Below the pieces are notes generated by a model, which was given only the letters and a program-made list of their open reading frames with translations, did no database searches and was not told the DNA's origin. A DNA stretch of 64,000 nt from Gammaproteobacteria bacterium UBA2679 (GTDB lineage: Bacteria > Pseudomonadota > Gammaproteobacteria > Pseudomonadales > Oleiphilaceae): the NCBI GenBank assembly GCA_002354735.1, contig DEMD01000004.1, positions 1 to 64,000 of the forward strand, written 5' to 3'. Both the position numbers and the translations under genes were made by a program. Every line of letters starts with the position of its first letter. Positions within the stretch are counted from its first letter, which is position 1. This document shows, piece after piece, positions 23,899-31,969 of the stretch.

Positions 23899-24485
23899 AG
23901 TCCTGGTCAGCTGATGACGACGCCATCCTCCGCGCCATGCATCCGGACACTATGGATAGAACCATTGCGGCGGTCCTCGGTCGCACCAGGTCAGCGGTGA
24001 AGAACAGAGCTATCACGCTCGGACTGAAGAAGTCGGCCGAGTACATGGCGACTGGGCCGGGCCACTTCAAAGCAGGCGGCACATCCTGGAATGCGGGCAA
24101 GTCCATGCCGTCCACTGGCCGAACAGCTGAGACCCAGTTCAAGAAGGGACAGCGGCCTCACACCTGGAAGCCCATCGGTACCGAACGTGTCAGCAAAGAT
24201 GGCTACCTCGAGCGGAAGATCTCCGAGACTGGCCGGCGCTGGCGGTTCGTGCATCTGCTCGTTTGGGAAGCGGTGAACGGTCCGCTACCGAAGGGGCATG
24301 CAGTGGTCTTCCGTGACGGCAACAGGCAGAACATCAGCCTCGACAACCTTGAGTGCATCAGCCGCGCCGAACTGATGTCGAGAAACACAATCCACAACCT
24401 GCCACCAGAAATAGCGGCAGCGAAACAACTGATCGGGGCACTCAACCGACAGATCAACAAGAGAGAAAAAAGGACAGCAGCATGA
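23895..24485 (+). CDS. HNH endonuclease with N-terminal DNA-binding domain
   Basis: 196 residues. The N-terminal part (about 3-45, SWSADDDAILRAMHPD ... TRSAVKNRAITLGL) is a Myb/SANT-like DNA-binding domain. Residues about 95-165 are an HNH_3-type nuclease: RRWRFVHLLVWEAVNG, LPKGHAVVFRDGN and NISLDNLECISRAELMSRN. This type is widespread in phage early regions as free-standing homing-like endonucleases or as replication accessories; which applies is not clear. It is coupled to rusA and to the next gene by ATGA overlaps. Confidence 0.83.
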   Translation: MKSWSADDDAILRAMHPDTMDRTIAAVLGRTRSAVKNRAITLGLKKSAEYMATGPGHFKAGGTSWNAGKSMPSTGRTAETQFKKGQRPHTWKPIGTERVSKDGYLERKISETGRRWRFVHLLVWEAVNGPLPKGHAVVFRDGNRQNISLDNLECISRAELMSRNTIHNLPPEIAAAKQLIGALNRQINKREKRTAA

Positions 24486-24727
24486 AGACAATCACCGATC
24501 TGAGAGAAAGCCTCTTCGACGTCATGGAAAAACTGAAATCGGGGGAGATCACCGTCGACCAGGCGAAGGCGATATCGGGCGTAGCCCAGACCATCGTCAA
24601 CAGCGCCAAGGTTGAGAACGAGTATCTGCGAGCAACCGAGCAGAACCAGGGTAGTGGATTCATCACTGATCAATCCGTGAAGACCGGACCCCAGCCTCTC
24701 AAAGTAGCGCGCTGGCAGGGTGCGTGA
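24482..24727 (+). CDS. Conserved small phage protein
   Basis: 81 residues. The start ATG at 24482 overlaps the HNH stop (ATGA). The sequence TDLRESLFDVMEKLKSGEITVDQAKAISGVAQTIVNSAKVE is a two-helix pattern found in many Pseudomonas phage proteins of unknown function. The tail is polar. Confidence 0.7.
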   Translation: MKTITDLRESLFDVMEKLKSGEITVDQAKAISGVAQTIVNSAKVENEYLRATEQNQGSGFITDQSVKTGPQPLKVARWQGA

Positions 24728-24849
24728 AACGACTGTTCAGCACAGCTCAAACCATCTGGCTCTGCACGTTGATCGTCGGCCACCTGGTTTGCAGCTGTGT
24801 TGCGGATCGGTTTCGGAAAGATGAGCAGGATGAGGAAGACGAAGAATGA
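24724..24849 (+). CDS. Small membrane peptide
   Basis: A 41-codon frame from GTG at 24724 closes the gap between two genes, with GTGA overlap at its start and ATGA overlap at its end. The peptide has a hydrophobic segment (about residues 10-27, with three Cys) and a very acidic tail (DEQDEEDEE). Double coupling is strong evidence that it is translated; the function is unknown. Confidence 0.55.
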   Translation: MKRLFSTAQTIWLCTLIVGHLVCSCVADRFRKDEQDEEDEE

Positions 24850-25346
24850 AATGCGATCACTGCGAATACATAGCCAAGCCTGGCGAGTTGACGATCAAGA
24901 TGCCTTCAGGGGCAATGCTGTGTGAGACGTGTTACGGGCCTGAGAAAGGCCAAGGGATGAAGTTCGACACCGACAAACCGCGCACCGGCCTGATGATCAG
25001 CGGCTTCTCTCGCGCCCTGACCGAAGTCGCCAAGGTGACCACGTTCGGCGCCAAGAAGTACGCACCCGACAACTGGCGCAAGGTCGAGAACGGCATCGAG
25101 CGGTACAGGGATGCAGCCTATCGTCACATGCTGGCATCCGCTCACCAGAAGAACGACGAGGAATCTGGCCTGCCGCATCTGGCGCATGCTGCTTGGTGTC
25201 TGCTGGCGATGATGGAGCTGGGCGGCTGCAAGCGGAGGGACTTCGAAGCCGACAAGAAGCTGGCAGATGAGAATATGGCGTGGTTCAAAGAGTATCTCAA
25301 GAAGGTCGATGACTTTGGTCGACCCCTACGGGAGCGTGACCGGTGA
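24846..25346 (+). CDS. dATP/dGTP diphosphohydrolase-like protein (DUF5664) with Cys-rich N-terminus
   Basis: 166 residues. An N-terminal CDHC...CETC pair (residues 3-6 and 26-29) could bind zinc. Residues about 36-125 match the MazG-like DUF5664 domain (KFDTDKPRTGLMISGFSRAL, FGAKKYAPDNW, DAAYRHMLAS, LPHLAHAAWCLLAMMEL), called dATP/dGTP diphosphohydrolase N-terminal domain in phages with altered nucleotide pools. It may adjust dNTPs during replication. No PurZ-like gene is seen in the window, so base substitution is not implied. Confidence 0.78.
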   Translation: MKCDHCEYIAKPGELTIKMPSGAMLCETCYGPEKGQGMKFDTDKPRTGLMISGFSRALTEVAKVTTFGAKKYAPDNWRKVENGIERYRDAAYRHMLASAHQKNDEESGLPHLAHAAWCLLAMMELGGCKRRDFEADKKLADENMAWFKEYLKKVDDFGRPLRERDR

Positions 25347-25489
25347 CCCGCAAAGCCGAACGCCTAAAACTGCTGCGCCAGCTGCCAGACCAGAAGCCCG
25401 CAATAGACTACACAACGGACGAGCACGGAACCCTCGTTATCGATAAGCCGAAGGATCAGATCAAGCCGAAAAAAGGTGAAGCGAAATGA
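25343..25489 (+). CDS. Small basic hypothetical protein
   Basis: 48 residues from GTG at 25343, overlapping the preceding stop (GTGA) and the next start (ATGA). It has a basic N-terminal helix (TRKAERLKLLRQL) and a lysine-rich tail. No family is recognised. Confidence 0.55.
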   Translation: MTRKAERLKLLRQLPDQKPAIDYTTDEHGTLVIDKPKDQIKPKKGEAK

Positions 25490-25917
25490 TACATAAAAAC
25501 GATGCACTGAGCCGCGCAAACAGGCTTGCTGAGACTTCGGTGGATGGTAGGACGGGGAAGCCTGCGCTGCGGGATGCGGTCAGGGATGAGGTGGCGCCTG
25601 CACCGGTTAGCGATGATCTGGCGCGTGCTCAGGCCGTCATCAGCGCATACAAGCAGTTCGTTTCACATCTCCTGCAAGCTGAGCGGCGAACAAAGGCTGA
25701 GCTGGAGGAGGCGAGGGTGGAAATAGGCACGCTGAAAAGTCAACTTCTGACTCAGATCCTCAAGAATACAGAGCTTCTAACTGAACGCATAACGCCCGAT
25801 TATCTCAAGCCGATGATCACCGTCGAGCCTGCCATAACTGAAAAGCAGCCTAGCAGGAAGATTGTAAGCGGCACCATCAGACTCGCTGAGTTCAATCCTA
25901 GGCCAATCAAGGAGTAG
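25486..25917 (+). CDS. Hypothetical coiled-coil protein
   Basis: 143 residues. Residues about 45-105 are a long helix with heptad-like spacing (LLQAERRTKAELEEARVEIGTLKSQLL), so the protein probably forms a coiled-coil dimer. The flanks are polar. It is part of the rightward early operon, four bases before the next gene. Confidence 0.6.
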   Translation: MIHKNDALSRANRLAETSVDGRTGKPALRDAVRDEVAPAPVSDDLARAQAVISAYKQFVSHLLQAERRTKAELEEARVEIGTLKSQLLTQILKNTELLTERITPDYLKPMITVEPAITEKQPSRKIVSGTIRLAEFNPRPIKE

Positions 25918-25920
25918 CGC

Positions 25921-26388
25921 ATGATCAAAACTTTGTTCTTTGGCCGGACCAAGAAGTACCGAAAGGACGCAAAGTATTTCATCGGCTGCTACATCGAGTT
26001 TCTGGAGGTGAAGGCGGACAACGAGGCGCGGGTGTCGACTGGCCGTTCGATCAGCGGCATGATTCAGGACTTCCTCGGGGAGATCCCGCGTGGCTCAGGA
26101 TACATGCCAGACACGGTGTCGGCTGTAATGGATAGATTGGCACCCATACCCGTCGACTTCCTCGCCGCTGCATCGATGATGAGTCATTTGCAGGAAGAAC
26201 AGATAGCGGCCTTGTGCCTGGTCGAGCGATACCTCGGCAAGCGGACGATGATCGACAAGCGAGAGGTGTTTCTGCCGGCTCAGGAAGACGTGTTCAGACT
26301 GGCCGGATTGCCGCCTGTCGAGTACATCGAACACTACAGGACGGGCATCGATAAACTTAACGCTGAGTTGGGGCGCCTGCTTGCATGA
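25921..26388 (+). CDS. Last early gene, unknown; candidate late regulator
   Basis: 155 residues, mostly helical, with MSHLQEEQIAALCLVERYLGKRTM (about 81-104) as its best conserved-looking part. It is the last gene before the late promoter and terminators, the place where lambdoid phages encode antiterminator Q or a late activator. I see no known Q domain, so the role is only a positional inference. Confidence 0.55.
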   Translation: MIKTLFFGRTKKYRKDAKYFIGCYIEFLEVKADNEARVSTGRSISGMIQDFLGEIPRGSGYMPDTVSAVMDRLAPIPVDFLAAASMMSHLQEEQIAALCLVERYLGKRTMIDKREVFLPAQEDVFRLAGLPPVEYIEHYRTGIDKLNAELGRLLA

Positions 26389-26395
26389 GCGTTGC

Positions 26396-26424
26396 TTGAC
26401 TGGCTGAAAAATATTCGATATTCT
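26396..26424 (+). promoter_or_regulatory. Candidate late promoter
   Basis: TTGACT (26396-26401) and TATTCT (26419-26424) are spaced by 17 bases, about 35 bases before a terminator. A promoter followed at once by terminators is the layout of lambdoid late transcription under antitermination. Confidence 0.5.
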
Positions 26425-26457
26425 GTTTCGTATAGTGTGTGATAGCCAGCACACAGG

Positions 26458-26486
26458 AAAGCCGCCTTAAACCAGCGGCTTTTTTT
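26458..26486 (+). terminator. Rho-independent terminator 1
   Basis: Stem AAAGCCGC / GCGGCTTT with a nine-base loop, running into T's to 26486. Confidence 0.85.
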
Positions 26487-26530
26487 GTGCCCGAAATTCC
26501 CCGTGTTCCCTGCAACCTGCTGTTGTGATT

Positions 26531-26553
26531 GCCCGCCAAGTGCGGGCTTTTTT
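26531..26553 (+). terminator. Rho-independent terminator 2
   Basis: Stem GCCCGC / GCGGGC with a five-base loop and six T's, 45 bases after the first terminator and 17 bases before the endolysin start. Confidence 0.85.
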
Positions 26554-26569
26554 GTTTCCGGAGGTGCGT

Positions 26570-26887
26570 ATGCTGGCTCTCAAGGACAACACTGTAAAGA
26601 TCCCCAATGGCATTGCGCTCATGTTCGCCATGACCGTAGTTGACCAGATTTACGAAGCGAACGGCGTCGAGACGACAGTCATCACCTCGTGTCAGGACGG
26701 CAAGCATAGCCTGACCAGCCTGCATTACGCGGGCCAGGCCTTCGACGTTCGCACATGGACCCTTCCGAAAGGCGTCAGCCCGAAAGAGATCGTCCGACAG
26801 ATCAGGGCCAAGCTGAATATTCATTTCGATGTGGTGCTCGAATCCGATCACATTCACGTCGAGTTTCAGCCGAGATATTCAGAGTGA
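26570..26887 (+). CDS. Endolysin, M15-type peptidase
   Basis: 105 residues. The metal-site motifs of M15 peptidases are HYAGQAFDVR (H-x6-D, about residues 52-61) and SDHIHVEF (about 92-99). Such small phage enzymes cut the peptide stem of peptidoglycan (L-Ala-D-Glu endopeptidase type). The start has CCGGAGG upstream. There is no signal peptide, so it needs the holin. It is followed with GTGA overlap by a small gene. Confidence 0.83.
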   Translation: MLALKDNTVKIPNGIALMFAMTVVDQIYEANGVETTVITSCQDGKHSLTSLHYAGQAFDVRTWTLPKGVSPKEIVRQIRAKLNIHFDVVLESDHIHVEFQPRYSE

Positions 26888-27081
26888 GCCCGATCGACGT
26901 CATCGGCCTGAATGGTGAGGCGGCTCACACGGAATCACATTTGCCCGTCTGGAATCCACTACCTCATCAAGACCGCCGTCAGTGTCTCGTCTGCAAGCGC
27001 ATCGAACACTACGTTGGCACCCACTACAAACCGAAGGAGCTGCCCTATGGCGAACGGCGAAATGCAGGCCAGCAAGCCTAA
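26884..27081 (+). CDS. Small hypothetical protein with Cys pair
   Basis: 65 residues from GTG at 26884, overlapping the endolysin stop (GTGA). It contains CLVCKRIEHYVGTHY (about 34-48). The 3' end overlaps the holin gene start by 35 bases in another frame. It may be a lysis accessory protein; no family is recognised. Confidence 0.5.
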   Translation: MSPIDVIGLNGEAAHTESHLPVWNPLPHQDRRQCLVCKRIEHYVGTHYKPKELPYGERRNAGQQA

Positions 27082-27268
27082 GCACCACTCGCAGACGATC
27101 ATTGCTGCTGTCGTGGTCATCCTGGCCTCGCTGGCCGGCATCGGTGGCTACATAGTTGAGCCGGACGAGCAGGAAAGCATCATTCAACTGGTCACGGCCA
27201 TTGTGACCGCTGCGGGCGGCCTTGCTGCCTACTTCGGTCGCATCAAAGCTACCAAGAAGGTGAAGTAA
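27047..27268 (+). CDS. Holin-like protein
   Basis: 73 residues with a polar N-terminus, a membrane segment (about 17-35, TIIAAVVVILASLAGIGGYIV), a second hydrophobic segment (about 45-63) and a basic tail (KATKKVK). Size, topology and the place between endolysin and a lipoprotein gene fit a class II holin that opens the inner membrane at lysis. AGGAG stands before the ATG at 27047. Confidence 0.7.
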   Translation: MANGEMQASKPKHHSQTIIAAVVVILASLAGIGGYIVEPDEQESIIQLVTAIVTAAGGLAAYFGRIKATKKVK

Positions 27269-27603
27269 TGAAAGCCATCTACGCCCCGTTCCTGCTTTGC
27301 CTGATGCTGATGCTCGGCGCCTGTTCGCTCATGCCGCCTGAGCCGCGAACATTCAACCAATCCAACGCCGTGGCCACTCAGATGGTCACCAATCTTGGCG
27401 TAGCGATATACGAAGGCTTCAAGGCCGGCTACATCACGCCAGAAAAGGCTGATGCGCTGAAGACTCAGCTGCTGCTTGTGACCGATATGCTCAACACGGC
27501 GAACGATATCGCTGCAGCACAGCCTGAAATGGCGGCAGAGAACCTTGAGCGCGCCCTTCGCATGCTCGAACAGCTACAGATCGAACTGGAGGCGCAACGA
27601 TGA
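27268..27603 (+). CDS. Phage lipoprotein of the lysis cassette
   Basis: 111 residues. The N-terminus is a lipoprotein signal with lipobox LGAC (Cys about residue 19). The mature part is helical with GYITPEKADALKTQLLLV. It may serve as an outer-membrane spanin-like component, but a matching inner-membrane partner is not evident. It overlaps the holin stop by one base and the next gene by ATGA. Confidence 0.65.
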   Translation: MKAIYAPFLLCLMLMLGACSLMPPEPRTFNQSNAVATQMVTNLGVAIYEGFKAGYITPEKADALKTQLLLVTDMLNTANDIAAAQPEMAAENLERALRMLEQLQIELEAQR

Positions 27604-27842
27604 GCACATCAGGATTACTGGCGGCCATTACCGCACTCAATGCCATCAACGCTGCTGGCAGGGCTGTACTCGAACTGACGGCCAATGCTCAGGAGTTGCG
27701 CGCTCTGTTCGCTCAGGCTGCTGCTGAAGGCCGGGATATCTCCACCGATGAGGTGTCAGCGTTGATCGAGAAGGCGAGGGCGGATCTGCTGGCCCATGGT
27801 GCGGAGTACCAAGCCGCCATTGCAGCACGCGATAACGACTGA
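27600..27842 (+). CDS. Hypothetical helical protein of the lysis cassette
   Basis: 80 residues, helical and alanine-rich (LLAAITALNAINAAGRAVLELTANAQEL, then DEVSALIEKARADLLAHG). No signal peptide or known domain is visible. Coupled to the lipoprotein gene by ATGA. Similar small proteins lie at this place in Pseudomonas siphophages, to my knowledge without assigned function. Confidence 0.6.
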   Translation: MSTSGLLAAITALNAINAAGRAVLELTANAQELRALFAQAAAEGRDISTDEVSALIEKARADLLAHGAEYQAAIAARDND

Positions 27843-27854
27843 TTAAGGGTACTG

Positions 27855-28538
27855 ATGAATGATTCTCCCGAAGAGAGCCAGGATCGGCGATCTGCATTAG
27901 TCGGAATCGCCAAGGTAATCGGAGCGATGGGCATCATCGTTGCGGCTTTCTTCACCTACATGGGTCAGCTTGACTCCAATGATGTTAAGCGTCTCGATCT
28001 GGTCATGGAAGATGTGAAGCTTCTGCGTAATCTAGTTGAGTCGGCCAACAAAGAACTGACCGAGATCCGCGAGCACAGCGCTCAAAAGGACTTGAAGATT
28101 GCGCAGCTGACGATGCAGGTCGAAGCGCTCAAGGCCATCATCGGGCGTGAGGTTAATCTCAACGACTGGCTGCAGGACGATATAGACGCCAGCCCTTTTC
28201 CGGTGGCTATCAAGCGCATCGAGGACATCAACGGCGTCGTCCAGTTCCCGACATACCTGATCAACAACGCATTCGCTCAGCGCTTCGGAATATCAAAACG
28301 TCGATACGAGGGAAAGACCAGCGACGAGATCTTCAGCGCCACTACACATGCCGTCTTCTACGAAGGAAACAAGTACGTTTACGACAACCGCACCTGGCGG
28401 CTCCAGGACGAATGCTTCGAGGACCCGACATCAGGGCAGGAAGTGTGCGCACCGGTCCTCCGGTACTACACCACACTTCCGGACGGTTCTCCGGCCATCA
28501 AGAAAATCATCTTCGTCGGAATGGATATCGAGCCCTAG
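27855..28538 (+). CDS. Membrane-anchored PAS-like protein
   Basis: 227 residues. A membrane segment at about 15-36 (LVGIAKVIGAMGIIVAAFFTYM) is followed by a coiled coil (about 45-105) and then a C-terminal domain (about 108-227) with PTYLINNAFAQRFGISKRRYEG and TSDEIFSATTHAVFYEGNKYVYDN, which reads as a PAS fold. No kinase or cyclase output domain follows. It looks like a sensor-like accessory protein after the lysis genes; the domain call rests on pattern only. Confidence 0.6.
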   Translation: MNDSPEESQDRRSALVGIAKVIGAMGIIVAAFFTYMGQLDSNDVKRLDLVMEDVKLLRNLVESANKELTEIREHSAQKDLKIAQLTMQVEALKAIIGREVNLNDWLQDDIDASPFPVAIKRIEDINGVVQFPTYLINNAFAQRFGISKRRYEGKTSDEIFSATTHAVFYEGNKYVYDNRTWRLQDECFEDPTSGQEVCAPVLRYYTTLPDGSPAIKKIIFVGMDIEP

Positions 28539-28569
28539 GGCTTCCAAACCAAAACAACTGAGTGACCTT

Positions 28570-28626
28570 ATGACACACGCTGCACCATCGCTGGCGGGCT
28601 TTGCTGCGCCTGGAGTAGATAGCTAA
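28570..28626 (+). CDS. Possible 18-residue peptide
   Basis: A short frame from ATG at 28570 ends with a stop overlapping the start of the next gene by one base (TAATG). The coupling geometry is suggestive, but the frame is so short that chance is possible. Confidence 0.2.
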   Translation: MTHAAPSLAGFAAPGVDS

Positions 28627-30398
28627 TGGCTGCGTTTACCTCCAGTCAGTCTGGAAACTTCAACGATCCCGCCACCTGGGGCGGGGCTGGCGTACCAGGC
28701 GCTGCTGACTCGTTCACCATTACGGCGAATATCGTTGTCACAGTTCCGTCTGGCTACTCCGCAACCGGTACAGCCATATTCAGCGGGGGCAGTCTGCAGG
28801 CAAAGGCCGCGCTTGTGGTTGCTGCTGGCGGCACATTTACGATGGTCGCCGATTTCAATCAAGCCAGCTGGTACAGGCTCTCAGTATTCGGAACGCTGAA
28901 CCTGAACGGCTTCTCGATGACGCAAGCGAACAACGCCAGGCACTTCGAGCTGACGATCAAGGGTACGGCTGGTAATCGGGCGCAGGTTATCAGCAACGGC
29001 ACGAGCACCGGCCCTGATATGGTCTACACGTTTCTGTATAACGAGTGGCCATTAGAAATCGCCTATGCTGACTTTGTTGGGCTTGGCGAGATCCGCATTC
29101 CCTCGACGGCAAACTCTCCCTTTCCCTTATACTCGATCACCAATACCGTCTTCAGGAACTGTCGCCAGGTCACGCTCGGCGGGTTCTCGAGCAATGACAG
29201 CGTCTGGATTATTGACGGCGTCGATGTGCGGGATAGTAGGGCGGTAGGCACAATGCTGACCGTGACTAGGGACGCTACCGGGGCGGTGGGGGCAGGTAAC
29301 CCAAGTCGTCTGACTCGCCTGACACTGGCTGGCAGCGCTACAGCCAACGCGGTTCGATGGGAAGTCGAAAACCTCGAAAAGACCCAGATAGTTCTGAAGA
29401 ATGTCATCGGCACGAATATCAAGCCGACGCCGATGACAAACAGCCTGGTGGCGACAGTAGGCAAGACAGGTCCCGCCGCGCTGGACTATGGCGGCATTAC
29501 GCTGCTAGCAGACAGCTACGTTTTCACCGATTCCGACAACCCGCATACGCTGATCGGCGTGCCGGTGGTCGATAACATCGTTCTTGAGGCCACGTACACC
29601 ACAAGCTTCAGCGACAGCGGCGACCATTTTGTCGTCCCGGCAGGTAATGGCTCTTTCACGAACTCGCTTGTTCTTGAGAGCAAGTCAGGTGTGCTGGTAA
29701 ACGCTATTGGCGTGGCGCGAAGCGGCAATTACTCGGCCACCCACAATACTCTCGTTGGTAACTACAACGCCGCTTATGGCGCGCTTGCACGGACGGAGAG
29801 CGGCGGCACGTTCACTGGCACGCTCAGCCTGCAATCAAACCTTGTCGTCAACATTAGCGCCACCTCAACTGCAATCGGCATGAATTTCCAAGGCCCAGCA
29901 GACCAGGTTACGACCATGGATTACAACGCCTGGTTCAACTTTGGCAATCGTTATTCTGGCGTAACCAGCGCCACCAAAACGCCAGGCGTCACCGTTGGCT
30001 ATGGCGGCAACGATCTCGTTCTCGCCTCCCTGCCGGCCTTCACCGACTCGACACGAAACCTCGCCAAGTGGGGCCAGGTTCACCTCGGAACGACGACTGC
30101 TCAAGAGGTGGTGGATGCGTTCCTGAGACTGAACGGCTTCAACCCAGCTACCGGCACACAAGACCTGCCAGCGTTCGAGCATGAGCCGGCCGATGTTGTC
30201 ACATGGACGAAGCAGGGCTTTACGGTAACCGACGCTGCGCTAGTCGCCTCCGGCCATGATGCGCAGAACATCGGCATATTGGATCAGGCAGAAGAGCCAG
30301 TAGAACCGCCGCCAGCCAGCGGAGCCACGACATACAACCTGGTCAGCCCAATAACCGGCTCTATCGTCGGCTACTGCGTTCTCGATCTCGTCAGTTAG
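28626..30398 (+). CDS. Large beta-helix-like protein with G8-like start
   Basis: 590 residues. The N-terminus (SGNFNDPATWGGAGVPGAAD, residues 9-28) resembles the G8 domain of carbohydrate-active proteins. The following 480 residues are rich in short beta repeats with N, G and T (for example TATFRN-, LVGNYNAAYG-type turns), typical of a right-handed beta-helix. The tail has EEPVEPPPASGATTYNLV, a proline linker before a small domain. It is probably a virion surface protein or tailspike-like polysaccharide-binding protein. It is placed before the terminase, which is unusual. Confidence 0.65.
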   Translation: MAAFTSSQSGNFNDPATWGGAGVPGAADSFTITANIVVTVPSGYSATGTAIFSGGSLQAKAALVVAAGGTFTMVADFNQASWYRLSVFGTLNLNGFSMTQANNARHFELTIKGTAGNRAQVISNGTSTGPDMVYTFLYNEWPLEIAYADFVGLGEIRIPSTANSPFPLYSITNTVFRNCRQVTLGGFSSNDSVWIIDGVDVRDSRAVGTMLTVTRDATGAVGAGNPSRLTRLTLAGSATANAVRWEVENLEKTQIVLKNVIGTNIKPTPMTNSLVATVGKTGPAALDYGGITLLADSYVFTDSDNPHTLIGVPVVDNIVLEATYTTSFSDSGDHFVVPAGNGSFTNSLVLESKSGVLVNAIGVARSGNYSATHNTLVGNYNAAYGALARTESGGTFTGTLSLQSNLVVNISATSTAIGMNFQGPADQVTTMDYNAWFNFGNRYSGVTSATKTPGVTVGYGGNDLVLASLPAFTDSTRNLAKWGQVHLGTTTAQEVVDAFLRLNGFNPATGTQDLPAFEHEPADVVTWTKQGFTVTDAALVASGHDAQNIGILDQAEEPVEPPPASGATTYNLVSPITGSIVGYCVLDLVS

Positions 30399-30414
30399 AC
30401 CAACCCCGAACCCC

Positions 30415-30474
30415 ATGTATCCGAACCTCGGAGAATATCGAGTGGCTGTAATTCAAGTGGAGGTGATCCAGTGA
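30415..30474 (+). CDS. Possible 19-residue peptide
   Basis: ATG at 30415 opens a 19-codon frame whose TGA overlaps the GTG start of the next gene (GTGA). The overlap fits coupling, but there is no other support. Confidence 0.2.
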   Translation: MYPNLGEYRVAVIQVEVIQ

Positions 30475-31964
30475 GCACACCTATCAATCTGGCTGTCTCT
30501 GCAATCACCTCAAGCAGCGCAATCCTAAGCTGGGCCATCGGGCAAGTTACTAACCCTGGCGGCGGCGGCGGTGAGCCTTCTGCGGGCGGCTTTGCAGCCT
30601 TCTTGGCGCAGTTCCTCCCAGAGCAGACTGTTCCGACCTGGGCTGACCGTACGCACACCGCCAGCCCTACGGCGACAGTTAATGGAAGCGGGACAGATGG
30701 CAGTCCGTGGACTATGGAGCAGGCACGAACCCTCGCCGTTGCAGGAAACATCGTGGGCCTAATGCCTGGCCAGTGGTACGGCGGCACACCTCCCCGTCCA
30801 TTCGGTGATCCGCTCAGAAGGCTTTACCCAGCCTTCCGGCCAGAAAACTCCGGCACCGCTTCTCAGCCCATCTGGTTCGTTGCTCAGAATCCAGCCGCCA
30901 CGAATACGTCGGGGCGCACAGAGATATACAGCGGAAGTCCTGATGCGTGGGAGGGATGGCCGGCGTTTGGATCTTATGGCAAAAACTATATTCGTTTTTC
31001 TGGCATCTATTCAGATCTCAATGACCCGAACGGGCAAAACTATGTAGATACAGGCCTGACAAGCTTCCGCGAAGGCATAGGCTGCAGCATTCATAAGTGC
31101 CACTTGATAGGAAAGCAGCATCCCCAGAATAACAACAACGCTGCCGTCCGAATTGAAGGCATCGTTTCTGGTGAGATTGGCGATAACAAGATCGAGGGGT
31201 TCAGAGGGAATACGAACAACGCAGGCATAACCCTATACCGCTCTATGGGCGCCAGGATCCATCACAACGACATCACCGATTGTTTCGATGCGTTCCATCC
31301 GAAATCAAAAGATAGCAGCTTCCAGTTCTACGGAAACAAGGTGTATAGCTGCAATCAGTTCGCCAGGCTCCTGATACCCAGCTACTCCGGCACAGCCGCT
31401 GAAGAGGGGTGGATATTCAACAACACTGGAAACAATCTGAACAAGATTATCGGCATGACGACCTCTGACGGTCCGTTCCGAATCGACAAAGTCAAAGTGT
31501 TCAACAACACGTTCAACAACATAGCCACCGCGAATGATCCAGGGGCTATCTACTGGTCTGCGAGTCCCGACAGCCCCAGAGACAATCAGTTCTACAACAA
31601 CATCATTCACACTGCTTACGCGGTATTCGGTTCATACCGAACCTACCCGGGAACGGCGGCAGAAATGGCTGGCTTCTGGACGTCAGACAGGAACGTGTTT
31701 CAGGGGACTACAAAGTTTTTCAACGCTGGCGGCCTGAACGCTGTGACATTGGCGCAATGGCAGGCTGTAGGGCAAGACGTCAATTCGGTGTTTGCGAACC
31801 CTTCCTTCACGAACAGAGCCAGCGGTGACTTTACGCTGCAGGCGGGTAGTCCTGCTTTGGGCCTCGGTCGAGACAAGTTAGGCATGTTCGGCCCTGTTGA
31901 CGGTGTCATCAATGCTGGCGCCAGGCCTACCAACTCAGCCGAAATCATCGGCATCCGGGGGTAG
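30471..31964 (+). CDS. Right-handed beta-helix protein, possible tailspike or lyase
   Basis: 497 residues. After a variable N-terminus with a glycine linker (NPGGGGGEPS, about 28-37), residues about 90-440 hold repeats such as ISHCHLIGKQ-like, EIGDNKIEGFRGN, ARIHHNDITDCFDAF, FYGNKVYSC and VFNNTFNNIAT, the turn pattern of pectate-lyase-type beta-helices. The C-terminus (NPSFTNRASGDFTLQAGSPALGLG) is the usual end of such proteins. The GTG start has GGAGG seven bases upstream. It may degrade or bind cell-surface polysaccharide. Confidence 0.72.
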   Translation: MSTPINLAVSAITSSSAILSWAIGQVTNPGGGGGEPSAGGFAAFLAQFLPEQTVPTWADRTHTASPTATVNGSGTDGSPWTMEQARTLAVAGNIVGLMPGQWYGGTPPRPFGDPLRRLYPAFRPENSGTASQPIWFVAQNPAATNTSGRTEIYSGSPDAWEGWPAFGSYGKNYIRFSGIYSDLNDPNGQNYVDTGLTSFREGIGCSIHKCHLIGKQHPQNNNNAAVRIEGIVSGEIGDNKIEGFRGNTNNAGITLYRSMGARIHHNDITDCFDAFHPKSKDSSFQFYGNKVYSCNQFARLLIPSYSGTAAEEGWIFNNTGNNLNKIIGMTTSDGPFRIDKVKVFNNTFNNIATANDPGAIYWSASPDSPRDNQFYNNIIHTAYAVFGSYRTYPGTAAEMAGFWTSDRNVFQGTTKFFNAGGLNAVTLAQWQAVGQDVNSVFANPSFTNRASGDFTLQAGSPALGLGRDKLGMFGPVDGVINAGARPTNSAEIIGIRG

Positions 31965-31969
31965 ATAAC

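Noticed and set aside
24846..25346. Evidence for a Z-genome (diaminopurine) phage
   Set aside because: Only the dATP/dGTP diphosphohydrolase-like domain is present; no PurZ-like synthetase or DpoZ-like polymerase is found.
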